Source of the DNA: Lepidurus packardi
Lineage: Eukaryota > Arthropoda > Branchiopoda > Notostraca > Triopsidae
Assembly: GCA_023053545.1 (NCBI GenBank)
Contig: JAKZAN010000001.1
Location: 13,532,024 to 13,596,023, forward strand
Length of the DNA stretch: 64,000 nucleotides
Direction of reading: 5' to 3'
Below are positions 1-11,700 of the stretch, piece by piece. A program made the position numbers and the translations under genes. The notes under the pieces are model-generated. The model searched no databases. It had not been told where the DNA came from and saw only the letters and a list, made by a program, of their open reading frames with translations. The first letter of the stretch is position 1. Every line of letters begins with the position of its first letter.

Positions 1-1322
1 ACCAGGTTTTCGGCATCGCGCTATCACATCGCGTGGATTTGGACGAGACTGGGGGTTCGCACCGACGAGTTCACAGTAAACAGGCACTAACTGCTTTGAA
101 ATCTATAGGAAACAGAAAACTTATTTATTTCCGTACAATATGATGAAGCATAGGTATACCTTTCCTGGGCTTTTAAGCAAACTTGGATTTCTCAACGGGC
201 CGTTGAAAACTTCCCAAATGAGACAGCCTAGACCCCACATATCTACTGACCTATGGAAAAGTTATGTTAATAAAAATATGCTGTTAATAGTTGGTTAACT
301 AAGAACGACATATTATACTTACCATTTTGTAGCAAAACGAAGCTTGGAAACGTCTTGCTTCTCAGGCGGATCGTATCGCTCAAGAACCGGCAATATCTTG
401 GTTGGCAGGGAAGAGCTCGGGTGAGAGACAGTATATTCCAGCCCAGCTACTTTCCACTCGCCTGCGCTGTTGACGAAGATGCTGTACTGGTTGATGTTAA
501 GGTGCTGCAGATTGCCATCGTTGTTCAGAAAGCTGAGACCCCTCTGAAATCAGTAAGAGCTATAGTACAGAATATGCTTTTTCTATTGTTAAGTAATGTT
601 ACTGTAATTTGAAATAAACCCCACGCAATAAACAAGTCTTTTTGTTGCTTTTGAACTTCAGTTTCTTCGGGAAGTTGGTCTAAATGCTTCCGCAGAGGTT
701 CCACAATCTCCGTAACCAAATAGATGGCTTTATCCGTCTAAATGTGTGGACATCGTTGCATCAAAGTAAATTTTTATGCTGGCGTTAAGTTAAAGTTTCA
801 CCTCCAAGCTGTCAATGTAGGTTAGAATATTAGGGTGCCTTAAAGTCTTCAGTCTTTTAACTGCGCTTCTCGCCAAATCCAGTTGGGTACTTCCACCTTG
901 TTTTATGTCTAACAAGAAGACGGTAACATCATCCGTTGTTCCCTACAATACAAAATACGAAAGAGAAAATATTTTGAAAAACTTGCTAGTCTTTTATTTA
1001 TTATAGGGAGGCCGGTCGACCTTTCACTTTTTGTCCATTACGGCTCGCAATCGGGTGTTTTTTAGAATTTTAATTTTTGCAAATCCATGCGTTCACGTAA
1101 CTAAACCGTTCTTTTTCTATTTTGTAGAATGTTGAACAAGGCAACCGTCACAAATGTTCTTCACTGAAATAACTGTTAATATTAGAAAAAAAACAAAAGA
1201 AGTCGTACCTTTTTCTTTCCTTTGTGAATTCTCCAAAACGACTCATCCTCCAAACCCACAATGGGTTCGCCCACTTCAAAAGCAAAGTCTTTTGAAGGAT
1301 CGCGACTAAACAAGGACCACAT
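1..1322 (-). CDS. SCYL1: SCYL1-like pseudokinase, N-terminal part (cut by window edge)
   Basis: Six coding exons are read on the minus strand: 1209-1322, 802-942, 603-737, 323-543, 160-250 and 1-102, all with GT-AG borders and matching phases. The ATG at 1320-1322 opens with [20 protein letters not shown], which is the SCYL1 amino terminus. Later exons give a [15 protein letters not shown] segment, a [12 protein letters not shown] segment and [22 protein letters not shown]1 is a catalytically inactive protein-kinase-like protein that acts in COPI and Golgi trafficking. The sequence agrees: GLEY stands where an active kinase has DFG, and HLNI where HRD would be. The C-terminal HEAT-repeat half lies beyond the left edge. 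The gene is divergent from RCE1. The family assignment is secure; function is inferred from the family. Confidence 0.93.
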
Positions 1323-1980
1323 GACTACGGGAGGGTTGTAAATGACATTAAGCACACAGTAATTAACTAAATATTATATTGCCATAAGACACATTGTTGC
1401 TATTCTCCGGTTGGACAACTGTGAATGCTGTGAAATATTAAAACACGAAAGGCTCTGCTGTAAGTAACTGTTTCGCATTTCCATCGGTTCGGTTTCCGCG
1501 CCTTTTCAAATCATGTCGCTGAGGCTTACGTTCTCAAAAGTATGTTGGCCAAGTTTTAGATATTAAAATTTTGAAATGATAAGAATTAGGAATAATTTGT
1601 TCGTGAGTGGAAGCTTAGATGAAAATGAGGGTCTACGCATAGCCACTAAAATATTACTCAATCGCAAAAATCAATTTAAACATTACTCCGAACTCTAGTA
1701 AAATTTGGGTTGAAATGCAATGCAGATATATTAATTCCTCATTCTAAAGTATCGTTTCGCCTTTTGTCAATCATTCCGCAAGCTGCTTCGTATTGTTTTA
1801 AGATTTGAAATTTCGCATTTCTTCGTACAGTATTTCTATGCTAAATTACCCCTACAATGACCAAGCATAGGGGCGTGGACAACAATATTTTTTTAAAAAC
1901 GTTTCCGCCATCTAACGGTTATCGTTCACATATGGTTTCTGCACAATAAAATTCACGTGTCCGGCTTGCTGTTTGTAAAC
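1323..1980. promoter_or_regulatory. Divergent intergenic region between SCYL1 and RCE1
   Basis: These 658 bp separate the start codons of two divergently transcribed genes, so both promoters (and 5' UTRs) should lie here. The stretch is AT-rich. I see no convincing TATA box or initiator and no open frame worth reporting. The role is inferred from position only. Confidence 0.5.
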
Positions 1981-3181
1981 ATGCAGCATTTACTTTCCTG
2001 TTTTAAAAGCATTTTAACTTGTTTTTTACTTTCGCTGACTTACGTGTCTAGTCTATATGTCTGGAATAGTACCCATGACAGGTAAAAAAAAAAAAAAATC
2101 ACTAATATAATAACTAAACTTGTATTTTACGCGCAGAGATCACCCTTCTACCATCAAAAGGAGGTTCTTTAGTGCCTTTGCCATGCTTTTCGTCTCTCCT
2201 ATCTTCTTTTACGTCACTGCCGATGAGACATGGTATTATAAGGTTCGTTTTTTAACATAAAAATTTTACATATATGTTAATCTAGATTTTTAAAAAAAAA
2301 ATTTAAAAACTTTCAGGCTAGTATGTTTACCTGGCTAGGTTTAAGAGAATCCGGCTATCTTGCTGCTCTTGTTCTTCCATTGCTTTTAACAGCTATTTTA
2401 TTCATGGGACCCTTGTTTGCCGTTTACTTTGATGGTACATGGAGAACTGCAGTTGGTAAAGGCCTGTTATTTTTATTTTAAAATACATTTTTATTTAATA
2501 AATAATTTCCTAAAATCGTATTTGATCAATGCTAGAGCCATTGTACTGGTCAAACAATTTGCAAAACTGGGTTTGGATCCGGAACCAGTTGGTTGCACCT
2601 CTTTCTGAAGAGTTTACATTCAGAGCGTGCATGCTGCCCATACTATTACAATGTTGCTCGCCCATGAAAACTATTTTCATCTGCCCATTGTTCTTTGGAG
2701 TCGCCCACTTTCACCACATACGAGACCGAATTCGCTCAGGCGTAGTTTTAAAAACTGCCTTATTAATTTCTTGTAAATCCCTTATTACTACTCCCTTTAT
2801 GGCTGTAAGAAACCTAACCGTCTAACATTTGCTGCTTAGGTTTTCAAATGACATACACAACGATGTTCGGTGCCTATTCTGCATTCTTATTTCTACGGAC
2901 TGGTAAAATTACTTAACAAAACTCACAGTAAGGATGACTTGTCATAATCGTGAAATGTTCCAGGTCATTTTTTCGCACCGTTTATTGCTCACGCTTTTTG
3001 TAACCACATGGGGTTCCCCGATTTCGCGGACGTACTTCGTCGCCAAGAGCCAAATCGAACAGTCATTGCCGTGTCCTATGTCGTAGGATTAGTAACGTGG
3101 TGCTTTCTGCTGTATCCGTTGACTGAACCGCTGCTTTACGGCAACAGTTTGTATGGAAGCCTCTGGCTAGGAAATGGATAA
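1981..3181 (+). CDS. RCE1: CAAX prenyl protease 2 (RCE1-type), complete
   Basis: Six exons (1981-2081, 2137-2242, 2317-2455, 2536-2772, 2840-2902, 2964-3181) join in frame to 287 residues. The family catalytic region is intact: NQLVAPLSEEFTFRACMLP carries the EE glutamate pair, FFGVAHFHH the histidine motif, and FIAHAFCNHMGFP the final HxxxN. Hydrophobic helices cover most of the rest, as expected for an ER-membrane protease. RCE1 removes the last three residues of prenylated CAAX proteins such as Ras. The exon 4 donor was placed at TTCTT|GTAAAT because it restores phase with exon 5 and gives the conserved FQMTYTTMFGAYSAFLF. Reading through to a later GT would break the frame. The start is the first ATG in frame with the conserved core. 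Introns are only 55-80 bp. Confidence 0.95.
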
Positions 3182-5919
3182 TGTCGAGCTAAAAAAAAAA
3201 AAGAAACGAACAAAAGAAAGTCCACTATAGTGCCTTAGGACGCGATGCGTTAGTGCAAAACTGGTATACCGCACGCGAATCCTTGTATCAATACAAAATC
3301 TCAACCTTTTAATTTGATTATGTAGTTTCGCCCGCCCTTTTACTACTAACGACTCTTTGCGCCGATACCTGATACGCCAGGACAGAAGGTGTGAAAAATG
3401 AGTGGCTGAACAAGTCGCGTTTCACACATTTCTACATGAATCAGCCTAATGTGGAGCACGTCAATGACATGTGCAAGCTCTTTGGTCGAGGTGCATATGC
3501 AAACTTTGGCTCTTCTCAACCGTTTCTCCCCACCGTGGCACAGCTGTGCAACGCCAAGTGCTCACCAGAGGCTTGAATGTCTAAACATACAACAAGACAA
3601 GCAGAACCGAACAATGCAACCCTTTCACACCTAAACACTAACCCATTCTCACTAAACGCTAACAAGGATGGGTATGGATGGACACGCGTGTCTGCCCGAA
3701 ATTCGACTTGTCTAACCGCGCGAGTTATTATTCAAATTGCTTAAGGCTCCCGTATGTATACCTTAGCTCGGTACAGGCGGTTAACATGGAAAATCCGCAT
3801 GTTTCGCAACAACCATTCGTCAAAAGCAGTAAATTTCCGTGAAAATGTTCTTTGACAGTAAAGCTTGAGCCTAGTAACAGCTAGTGCTCAACCAATCCAC
3901 TTTTCTTTCCAATGAGTAATAGATTAGTAACATGCAAATGAAGTTCGCAATGATGTTTAAATGCGATGAAGAACAATAACCAACACCAGCGCCATCTATG
4001 ACTGTTGCGTATGGCTAAGCTAAGGTATACGGGAGCCTGAAACGAATTTTTAGTGTAGCTTGGACGATTCAGCACCTGTTTACCCAGGTCATGAGGGATT
4101 TTCCCCTCATAAAGTCCCTCCAAAACCGAAAAGCAAATGGGCGGAGTCAGAAGTACACCTGAGGTGGCGGGGATCTGGAAACAAAAAGGCTTGAGGTCAG
4201 CAGCTCTTAACCTAACATTGACTTTGCAAAAGGTTGGGCTTGGGACTTTTTTCTAACGCCTTGGTTCAATATCATTATCTTAAACGACGAACTCGCATTT
4301 AGGCTTTCTGGGAAACTAAGAATAGCCACAAAAAGGGCTACTAGGAGTCTGGACATGTTGCCTACAAGTCTGCTCACGCTAAGGGAAAAGCCCACACCGT
4401 CTATTGCTTATTGACCTTACTCTGTACTTTAATTAAAGACAATGTGCAAACACAACTCGACCTAGGCTGACTCATGTCCATGCAGGAATGACTTACACGT
4501 ATTAGTACAGTACAGCTCATCACAATCGAGTCTTTAGAAATTTGGGAGATAAGAAAAGGCACAGCGAATGAATGCCAATAACATCTGACATCTCCATTCC
4601 TTCCCTACCCTCCCGCTGGTAGGCCTACAACAAAAGAGCAATCACGGATTCGGTGTGTTCGCCTGTTTCCCGTACTTGAAAGCCAATTAACCGATCGGGG
4701 CATCGAAGCTATCATCAAAAGAGATTTTTTCGAGTTTTTGCAATCCCAAACATTCTCAATCCAACAATGAAAGCCAAAAGCTCAAGCAATGCAATCATAA
4801 ATGCACCACCTGCCATGCAGCAAATGAGTTTTTATGAATATGACAAGCCTTTTTTGACTTGTAAGTAAAGGATAAAAGCGCAAGGGGACCCCATTAGCTA
4901 AAACGGTAGCAGGGTATAGCAGGGCGTTCCCGGTGTCGACACCTCCAAGCCGATCAGGCCAACGCAGGTGTGCCAAAAAATGGGTAAAAGTATGAGGGCA
5001 CGTGCAAGAAAAGCCGCATAAAGACTTTGGGACAGAAGGATCATTTCTTCTGTTTCGGCAGCATCCTACGACAAGATCCCGCCCATCAATATTCAATCCA
5101 ACATTTTAGGGTCCATCACACCTGCACAGGCTTTTGGGTGTATTCCCTTGTGGCTTTTTTATGTTCCATTGCCATAGAGGCCATGCAGACCGTCGTTTTA
5201 GCACAGTATTCGGTTGACCAATGAATCTAACCTTTAAAACTTGAGATCTAAACTTATGAAATACCCTACGACCCGAATCAAATGGCATTAAAGCTGCCAC
5301 ACAGGAAGTTGTCTTAAAATCGAGGTTTCCTGTTCGATTATCTAAGAAATGTGTGGTTAAATGTCTTACCATGTACATAATCATTGCATAATTCGCTTCG
5401 AACGAAGCAAGGAAGCTAAACCTTCAATCGTCGAACTCATAGACCACTGTACTTCAAACCACACATAAAAACAAGATATTAGAATTTGAATACGTACTAG
5501 TTTCGAAGAAGTTCTACCCTTCCCCCTAAACTCGTGCTATTTATTTATTTATTATTAATTATTTTACAATATTTGAAAGTTCATCCTGGGCCACATACTT
5601 GGCATAGAGAGTTCTCCCGCGATCGCGATCCTGATTGCTACGGGGGCGGAGTCTAAACTCGGTTGAATGGAGATGCCGGCCAACAAGCCAACCGCCCAGC
5701 TTCCTGCTCAGCCAATGGCTGAACGAGGATCACAATCCGCATGACGGGAAGATTTAAAGGTCCCATGCGACGGGTACAGCAGGGCACATTGCTCGTGAAT
5801 CTTGCCGTGATCTCTTCGCACCTCTCCAGCGGGGCAATTCGATATCTTATAAGTGAAAACAAACTCGGACCCAAATTTGCTAGTTTTTCTCAGCAAACCT
5901 CATTTGAAGAATTACCGTT
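3182..5919. other. Gene-poor spacer between RCE1 and goosecoid
   Basis: No exon series or recognisable protein is visible. Open frames here (for example near 3391-3634 and 4782-5096) lack homology and splice context. The stretch contains the inverted-repeat element at 3745-4037 and an AT-rich patch near 5540-5575. The last few hundred bases probably hold the goosecoid promoter and 5' UTR. Confidence 0.5.
3745..4037. mobile_element. MITE-like inverted-repeat element
   Basis: The left end at 3745-3768 (GGCTCCCGTATG followed by TATACCTTAGCT) is the reverse complement of the right end at 4018-4037 (AGCTAAGGTATACGGGAGCC), apart from four extra bases on the left. The 293-bp unit has no coding potential, which fits a miniature inverted-repeat transposable element. 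A second right end of about 70 bp, including GCCATCTATG and AGCTAAGGTATACGGGAGCC, recurs at about 8470-8537. I could not define a target-site duplication, so the superfamily is unknown. Confidence 0.5.
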
Positions 5920-8046
5920 ATGGATGTGCATAACATGTACGGATCAGTGAATACGCCACCTTATTACTTCAACGTGACTACTTCTAACCCTACCAAATAC
6001 AAGAAGAAAGTCAGCAAAAGTGGTGGTGTTTCGATCAAAGCTATGGCGAAAGATCCCACTGCTAGTACACGGTCAAACGTTCTCCAGTCGACCCCATCTG
6101 GAGGCTCAACTGCGGCGAAGGGCAGTACGAAATTCACTATTGAAAGCTTGTTGGCGCCCAGCCCTCCCAAGTCTCAATCCAATGCACATTTCGCTAACCC
6201 ATCAGTGCTTACATCATCAACTTCCATTCCTGCATCCATGATGAACCTCCCTTTGCCCGCAGTTCCTTCAATTTCAGTGTCCTCCTATCCCTACTCCGCC
6301 ATGTCCTCCGAGTACTTCCCCAAGTTCTACTACAGCAATTCCGCCAGTCATTCCTACCTCCCCGAAGACCTCTTATTCGCCAACATGGCCTTAACGAATT
6401 CCGCGGCTGCAGCAGCCTACTATAGCAATCCGGCAGCGGCACTATTCCTCCCGCATCATCATCATCATCATCAGCCAGGCAACCACAACTTGCCGAATAC
6501 TTCCTCTACGTCATCCCTATATCAGACCTTACCGCTAAACCCCGCTGCATCCGATAACCTGAACTTATCGCTCAACCCCAGCAAGCGAAAACGGCGACAC
6601 CGGACCATCTTTACCGAGGAGCAACTGGAGCAGTTGGAGGAAACGTTCGCCAAAACCCACTATCCCGATGTCCTGTTGCGGGAGCAACTAGCCATGAAAG
6701 TGGACCTCAAAGAAGAACGCGTCGAGGTAAATCTAATCGAGACCTTTTCATTCCCAAGTATTCAAATCTTAGCTCAATTTTTCAAGCATTAAACAAGAAT
6801 ATATTTGCCATCTTATTACAACATTGTATTTCAAGAAACCAAGAATGCTTCTCCATTATTTATCAGTTAACAAAATTTAGAAAATAAAAATAAAAAATAG
6901 AAATTCTATAAAAAATAATTGCAAAAATTCGGTAAATTAAGTTTCCTTTTTTCTTTTTAACTTGCTAGATGTCTTTTATTAATATGATTTACTTATAATT
7001 AATTTAAAACTACAAAATTCAGTCATGTAGAGTTTTTTTTCTTTTTAATTAGGTGTCTTTTAACCTTGCTTTTAACTAATTTGATTGCCTTTCGTGGGAT
7101 AACGGCTCTTGTTCATTCATAAACAAAAACGCAGCAGCTTACTGTGATTATGGCACGCGTCGTTATCTTTTTTCGCGGTAAAAACGTTCTCCGGAAACGA
7201 TAGGACATTTCCTAAACCGCCTTAGCGACTTTTTACCCTTTAGACGATTATCTCGGTTACTGGGGAATTCCTGGGTGTAACGAAAAAATTTCCCATTTTT
7301 TCTGCACGTGAAATTTTTTTTATTTCATTTTATTTTCCACCCTTAACAAGACAAACAACTCAGCCAATGTCTGTTGTGAGGCGCCAGGGAGCATATATGA
7401 TTATTTCGCATTTTTTTTTGAGAACGCGGTCTATTGAAGCGCAGCAAAGGATGCTGCAAGCACGAGAAAGAGGCGTATAAAGGCTTCCCAAGTTTTGCTG
7501 AATAGCTATGGGAAGGGATAATGGCTAAGGGATAACATGGGAATCATCTCAGCCGTTGCGTGGTTGGCTGTTGTCTCTCTAAACAGCCGCGGAGGAGCTT
7601 AAGCGGCGGGAAAGATAGATATATACGCCGCGGAACTTTAAGCGGAAAAAGTGGAGCGAGCGTAAAGGAACAGATTGAGCTAAGCTGTGAACGCCAGCAC
7701 CAAAGTCAACATCTTCTCATATAAGGATTAGGATAATCGAACTTTCTGAGTTGGGGCCAGGGAGGGAGATGGCTTTTCCATCAAGAACCTTGTGGGCAAT
7801 CATAATGTGATGTTAGCGGATTTAAAGTCGACTCGCTCTAAAGTGTTAACGTTTTCTTTCCCTTTCGTGTAGGTATGGTTTAAAAACCGGCGCGCCAAAT
7901 GGAGGAAACACCGACGCGAAGAACAAGAAAAGCTGCGGCAGTCCGAAAAATCTCCTTTGCGAAGTCATACGCCACCTTCCTACGTCACATCCTCGGACGA
8001 TGAGGACTCCAAAATGACGTTGTGCCATGGCTCAACATTGAATTAG
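5920..8046 (+). CDS. gsc: Goosecoid-type paired-like homeodomain transcription factor
   Basis: Two exons (5920-6726 and 7873-8046) join in frame to 326 residues. An eh1/GEH repressor motif, FTIESLLA, lies at residues 72-79; this motif recruits Groucho. A middle region rich in Ser, Pro, Ala and Tyr contains a six-His run at 179-184. The homeodomain is at about 224-283, with [11 protein letters not shown] in helix 3. Lysine at homeodomain position 50 is the goosecoid/bicoid-class specificity residue and predicts TAATCC-type binding. The intron splits the homeodomain just before WFKN, a common position in this family. Goosecoid represses transcription in embryonic patterning. Frames that run past 6726 are intron translation. 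The start is the first ATG before the eh1 motif. Confidence 0.94.
6727..7872 (+). other. Goosecoid intron
   Basis: This 1146-bp intron is far longer than most others in the window. Its 5' half is very AT-rich with poly-T tracts. The 3' half is more mixed. I see no second gene or repeat in it. Enhancers are possible but unproven. Confidence 0.8.
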
Positions 8047-8469
8047 CAGAGGGACAAATGGCCCGTGTTCCCAAAGTGTTCTTCTTTGGCTTGTATATAG
8101 TATATACCGATTTATGCTTTGACGCCCTCTCAAAAACTTGCTTTCTATCGCAAGAGTCCCTTTGTAATGAACAAAGAAAGTGATCCAATTTTATTCACGA
8201 AATCCTTTTTCTTCAATACACGTGTAAGATCAAAAGTACCGAAACTTGTACTTTTATTAACGCTACCCTATATCTTAGCGCTGTCAATTTCAGTAAATCT
8301 GACGTGAAAGCCGTTTTCGAGAAATCTTGTTCCATAATGTTCGACAACTTGATTTGGGGCATTGTGCTGCTACAGCAAACTGCGGTGGCAAGTTGTACGT
8401 TTCAGAAGCAAAAACAAGCCACAATTGGCTAAAAATGTCCGTTTCACTTTCTTACGCAAGGCTTTCGCA

Positions 8470-8537
8470 AAAACCAAAACAAAGATCAACGCCATCTATG
8501 TATCGCACCAATAAGCTAAGGTATACGGGAGCCTTAC
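8470..8537 (+). repeat. Solo right end of the 3745-4037 element
   Basis: The sequence from AACGCCATCTATG to AGCTAAGGTATACGGGAGCC matches the last 70 bp of the element at 3745-4037. No matching left end was seen upstream, so this is probably a truncated copy. Confidence 0.55.
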
Positions 8538-11296
8538 ATAGTTACAGATTCTTTCGATCATGAAACTTCATTTTAGAATCATTTCAGCTTACGAAAAGAT
8601 TCCGGAGGCGTGGGTGAAGAGCAGAGAGTAGGTTTGGTGTGTGTTCTAAGATACGGAATTATGGAACGACCTTTTTGGTGACTCTATACCCAGATTTACT
8701 CGTGTCAATCTCTTCACCTGGAATCCGCTTAGGAGACACCTTTCGGCACAAGAAAAAAAAGGAAAAAACGGGTCGATGCGTCAACACCGTAGCCAGCTTG
8801 GCAAACTCTTCTTTGACCTTTTCACATGCTCCTCGGAAGTCGTAATACTAAGGCTTCATGTCAAACTCCTTCATGTGGGCTGAGATTTAAGCCGCCTTGG
8901 ACGTCTATTACAATATAAGTGAGTTTGGCTGAGAGTGAAAGCCGCCTGAAGTCTTTGTGCACTTACATTCCTGTACTAAAAATGAAATAAACGTAAAGAA
9001 AAAAAGCCTAGGAGTCCCATGGCAGTTGCTTACAGCACAGCAGAACGTTAATTAAATTTAGGCTTTTGGACACAAGGATCTAAAAAATTTTCTATATAAG
9101 GTTATGTACATCCGCACGACGTGTGTATACCAAAAGTTTCTGATAATCGGCTCAGATTGCGGGACCTCCGCTCCCGAAAGCTAAGCATTTGATTCTATCA
9201 AGAAGCCCTAGTAAAGAACTTTGCCTTTCCAAGCCCGCCCCCGAAAGCCAAGCCAATTACGAGATTCGCCGAATTAACTGAAGCCCAAAGGCATCTATAC
9301 ATACACATTTTGTCCGACACGTAACCCCAAGTGTTTGCTTATACACGCCTTAGAGTCGCTGGTCCCTGCTGGCCATGTCCGTATTCCGGGGAAAACGTTC
9401 GAAAAAAAAAGACGCCATACACTCCAACAAAGGCTTGTAGTACTGCACTGTACTGTATACGGCCCGAGTACCCGAAAAACAGACAAGTCACGACAACTTT
9501 TGGTCCCTGCACAAGACTTTTAACTGTTTAAAACCCTTTGATTTCATTCCAAACTAAAACTGGGCTCTCCGGCCATCCAAGCCAGGAAAAACTCCTCCCT
9601 TGTCCTAACATCCTCAAGTGTTAGGACTTAACACGTTGGGCTAAATGGTCATGCACAAGTCAAGAGGGCCCCCTTTCCATATTTAAGAACACATGGCCAC
9701 ACGTTCCCCAGGTGTTGTTAAAAGTGGCTGAGCATCTTCACTTAACCCACTACAAGTCAGCAATAATCCTGACACCTGCGAAACATATGTCAAATCACTC
9801 CTGGGTGGCCTTATAGGAATGTGGGCAACACTAAAAATAAAATAAAATATTAAACAATAAATCGTAAAAATTCTATCAGACTCATTTCATTCTCACTACA
9901 TTCGCATTTTTCCGTTATTTTGAACTGTTATATATTTTTATGTTATCACATCTTTCTTATTTTTTCGCCTTTATTTTGCGTACTTATCCTTTATACGTTG
10001 TTTTTTTAATAATGTATTTGCATGTTATTTATGATTTAATATTGTTTTGTGCATTTTATCATTTTCGTGCCTTTAAATTCTTGTATTTAGGTGCATCGTA
10101 GGACAAGACGGGAAGGATTTTTGGATTTGGAAACCGAGTGGGTAAGTTGAGCCCATTTTAGCACTAGTGGCACGAGTTTTTTGCCAATACCAAAGCTAGA
10201 AGATTAAAAAGCATTGCCCAGGTTTCGCCTAGCTAATGACTTGCATCCAATTAATTGGAATCGGAGGGTTGGGGTGTTTTGCTTCGCGTGTTCCCCTTAG
10301 AGTCTTGTAGTCCCAGAATTAAGAGGCCTATCCTCTGTAAGGCTTCGGTCAGACCAGCAGGAGCAAACAATAAGGCCGAAAGCCACGGAATCAACAAACA
10401 TCAGCACCAGCAGACTTCACTACTATAGCCGTCCAGATGATCAGATGAAGGCCACAATGATTGAGGCCAAAAAAGAACGATTTCTTGTCCCAGAAATCGA
10501 CACGGGTTTTTCGGTTTTAGTTACCCCTAGCCGACTTGTGAACGAGACCTTACGTGCCAAACAATCAAGGACCAAACCCATTTTTGGAAGCCCTGCAAGA
10601 TGCTATTACTATACTTATTGTGTGTGTATTTTATGGACTTGAGTTTTAAGGCTCAGGGAGGCAACGGCGATGCTAAAGGAAGGAATCCTTCCAGGGACTC
10701 CATGGTGTGGCAGCTGAACGTTTCCAAGTGACCAAGTTCAGCGTACTATAAGGTTTGGGGAACACGATTTTAATTGATCCTTCGTGTATAATGTGCAGAT
10801 CTTCCTCTTTTCTATCTCCCTTACCTCCCCCCTTCCAATAGCCAGTTATTCCCAGGTCCCCGGATTGGTAATCTTCCAGCTGATCTGGATTAAAACGATG
10901 ATCTCAGTGGATCCAGGGCATATGCAGCTCTTAGGGGGTGAGTTTTTAGCTTATGAAAAGGACAACAATGAAAAAGGGGGACCTCCTTTTAGTTGCATGT
11001 AAAACTTTGGCGTCCCATTCTTAGTTCTCTATATACTTTTCCCATGTCTATAGCTGTTTAAGCGCCCCTCTCGGACCGTAGGGAAACAACTCTCTAATTC
11101 CTAAATTCTCCCTTGCTTGTTCCGGATGACAGCCAAGTGAGCCATGATCATGATCATGCTCTGTTTAACTCTTCCCTTCAAAGATTGTACCTTACTTACG
11201 TTCAAATGGCATCTGGCAATACCAGTGTGTCCTTCTGTATTCGTTTAAAAAAAAACTTCCGAGTAATCCAGCGTAGTAATCAGGTACACACACAAT

Positions 11297-11700
11297 GAAT
11301 AAAAAAATATTCATAAAAAATAAATACAGTAAATACAATTAATAAAAATCCGAGGAAGGTCAGAATTTCAGAAATAAATAAAGCTAATAAAATAAATTTT
11401 TACAAAAATAATAAATAAACTCAATTAAAAATATCCAATTAAACTCAATTAAAATGTCCAGAAATAAAAAATCGAGAAATAAATTCAATAAAAATTCGTA
11501 AAATGTCAGAAGTTCAGAAACAAATTCGGCAATAAATACATTAATATAAAACGTGAAAAATCTGAGAAATTCTGAAATAAATATAGCTAATAACATAAAA
11601 AACAATTTAAAAAATCCAAAAATAAATTCAATTAAAATTCGAAAAATTCCTCAATAAATTCAATAAAAATTCGAAAACTGTCAGAAATAAAAAAAATCTG
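11297..11700. repeat. AT-rich degenerate minisatellite
   Basis: Variants of AAATAAATTCAATTAAAATTCG recur throughout with irregular spacing. The tract is almost free of G and C. It looks like a decayed tandem repeat with no coding content. Confidence 0.6.

Noticed and set aside
2773-2825. Extension of RCE1 exon 4 past 2772
   Set aside because: The longer version ends out of phase with exon 5; the GTAAAT donor at 2773 gives the conserved protein.
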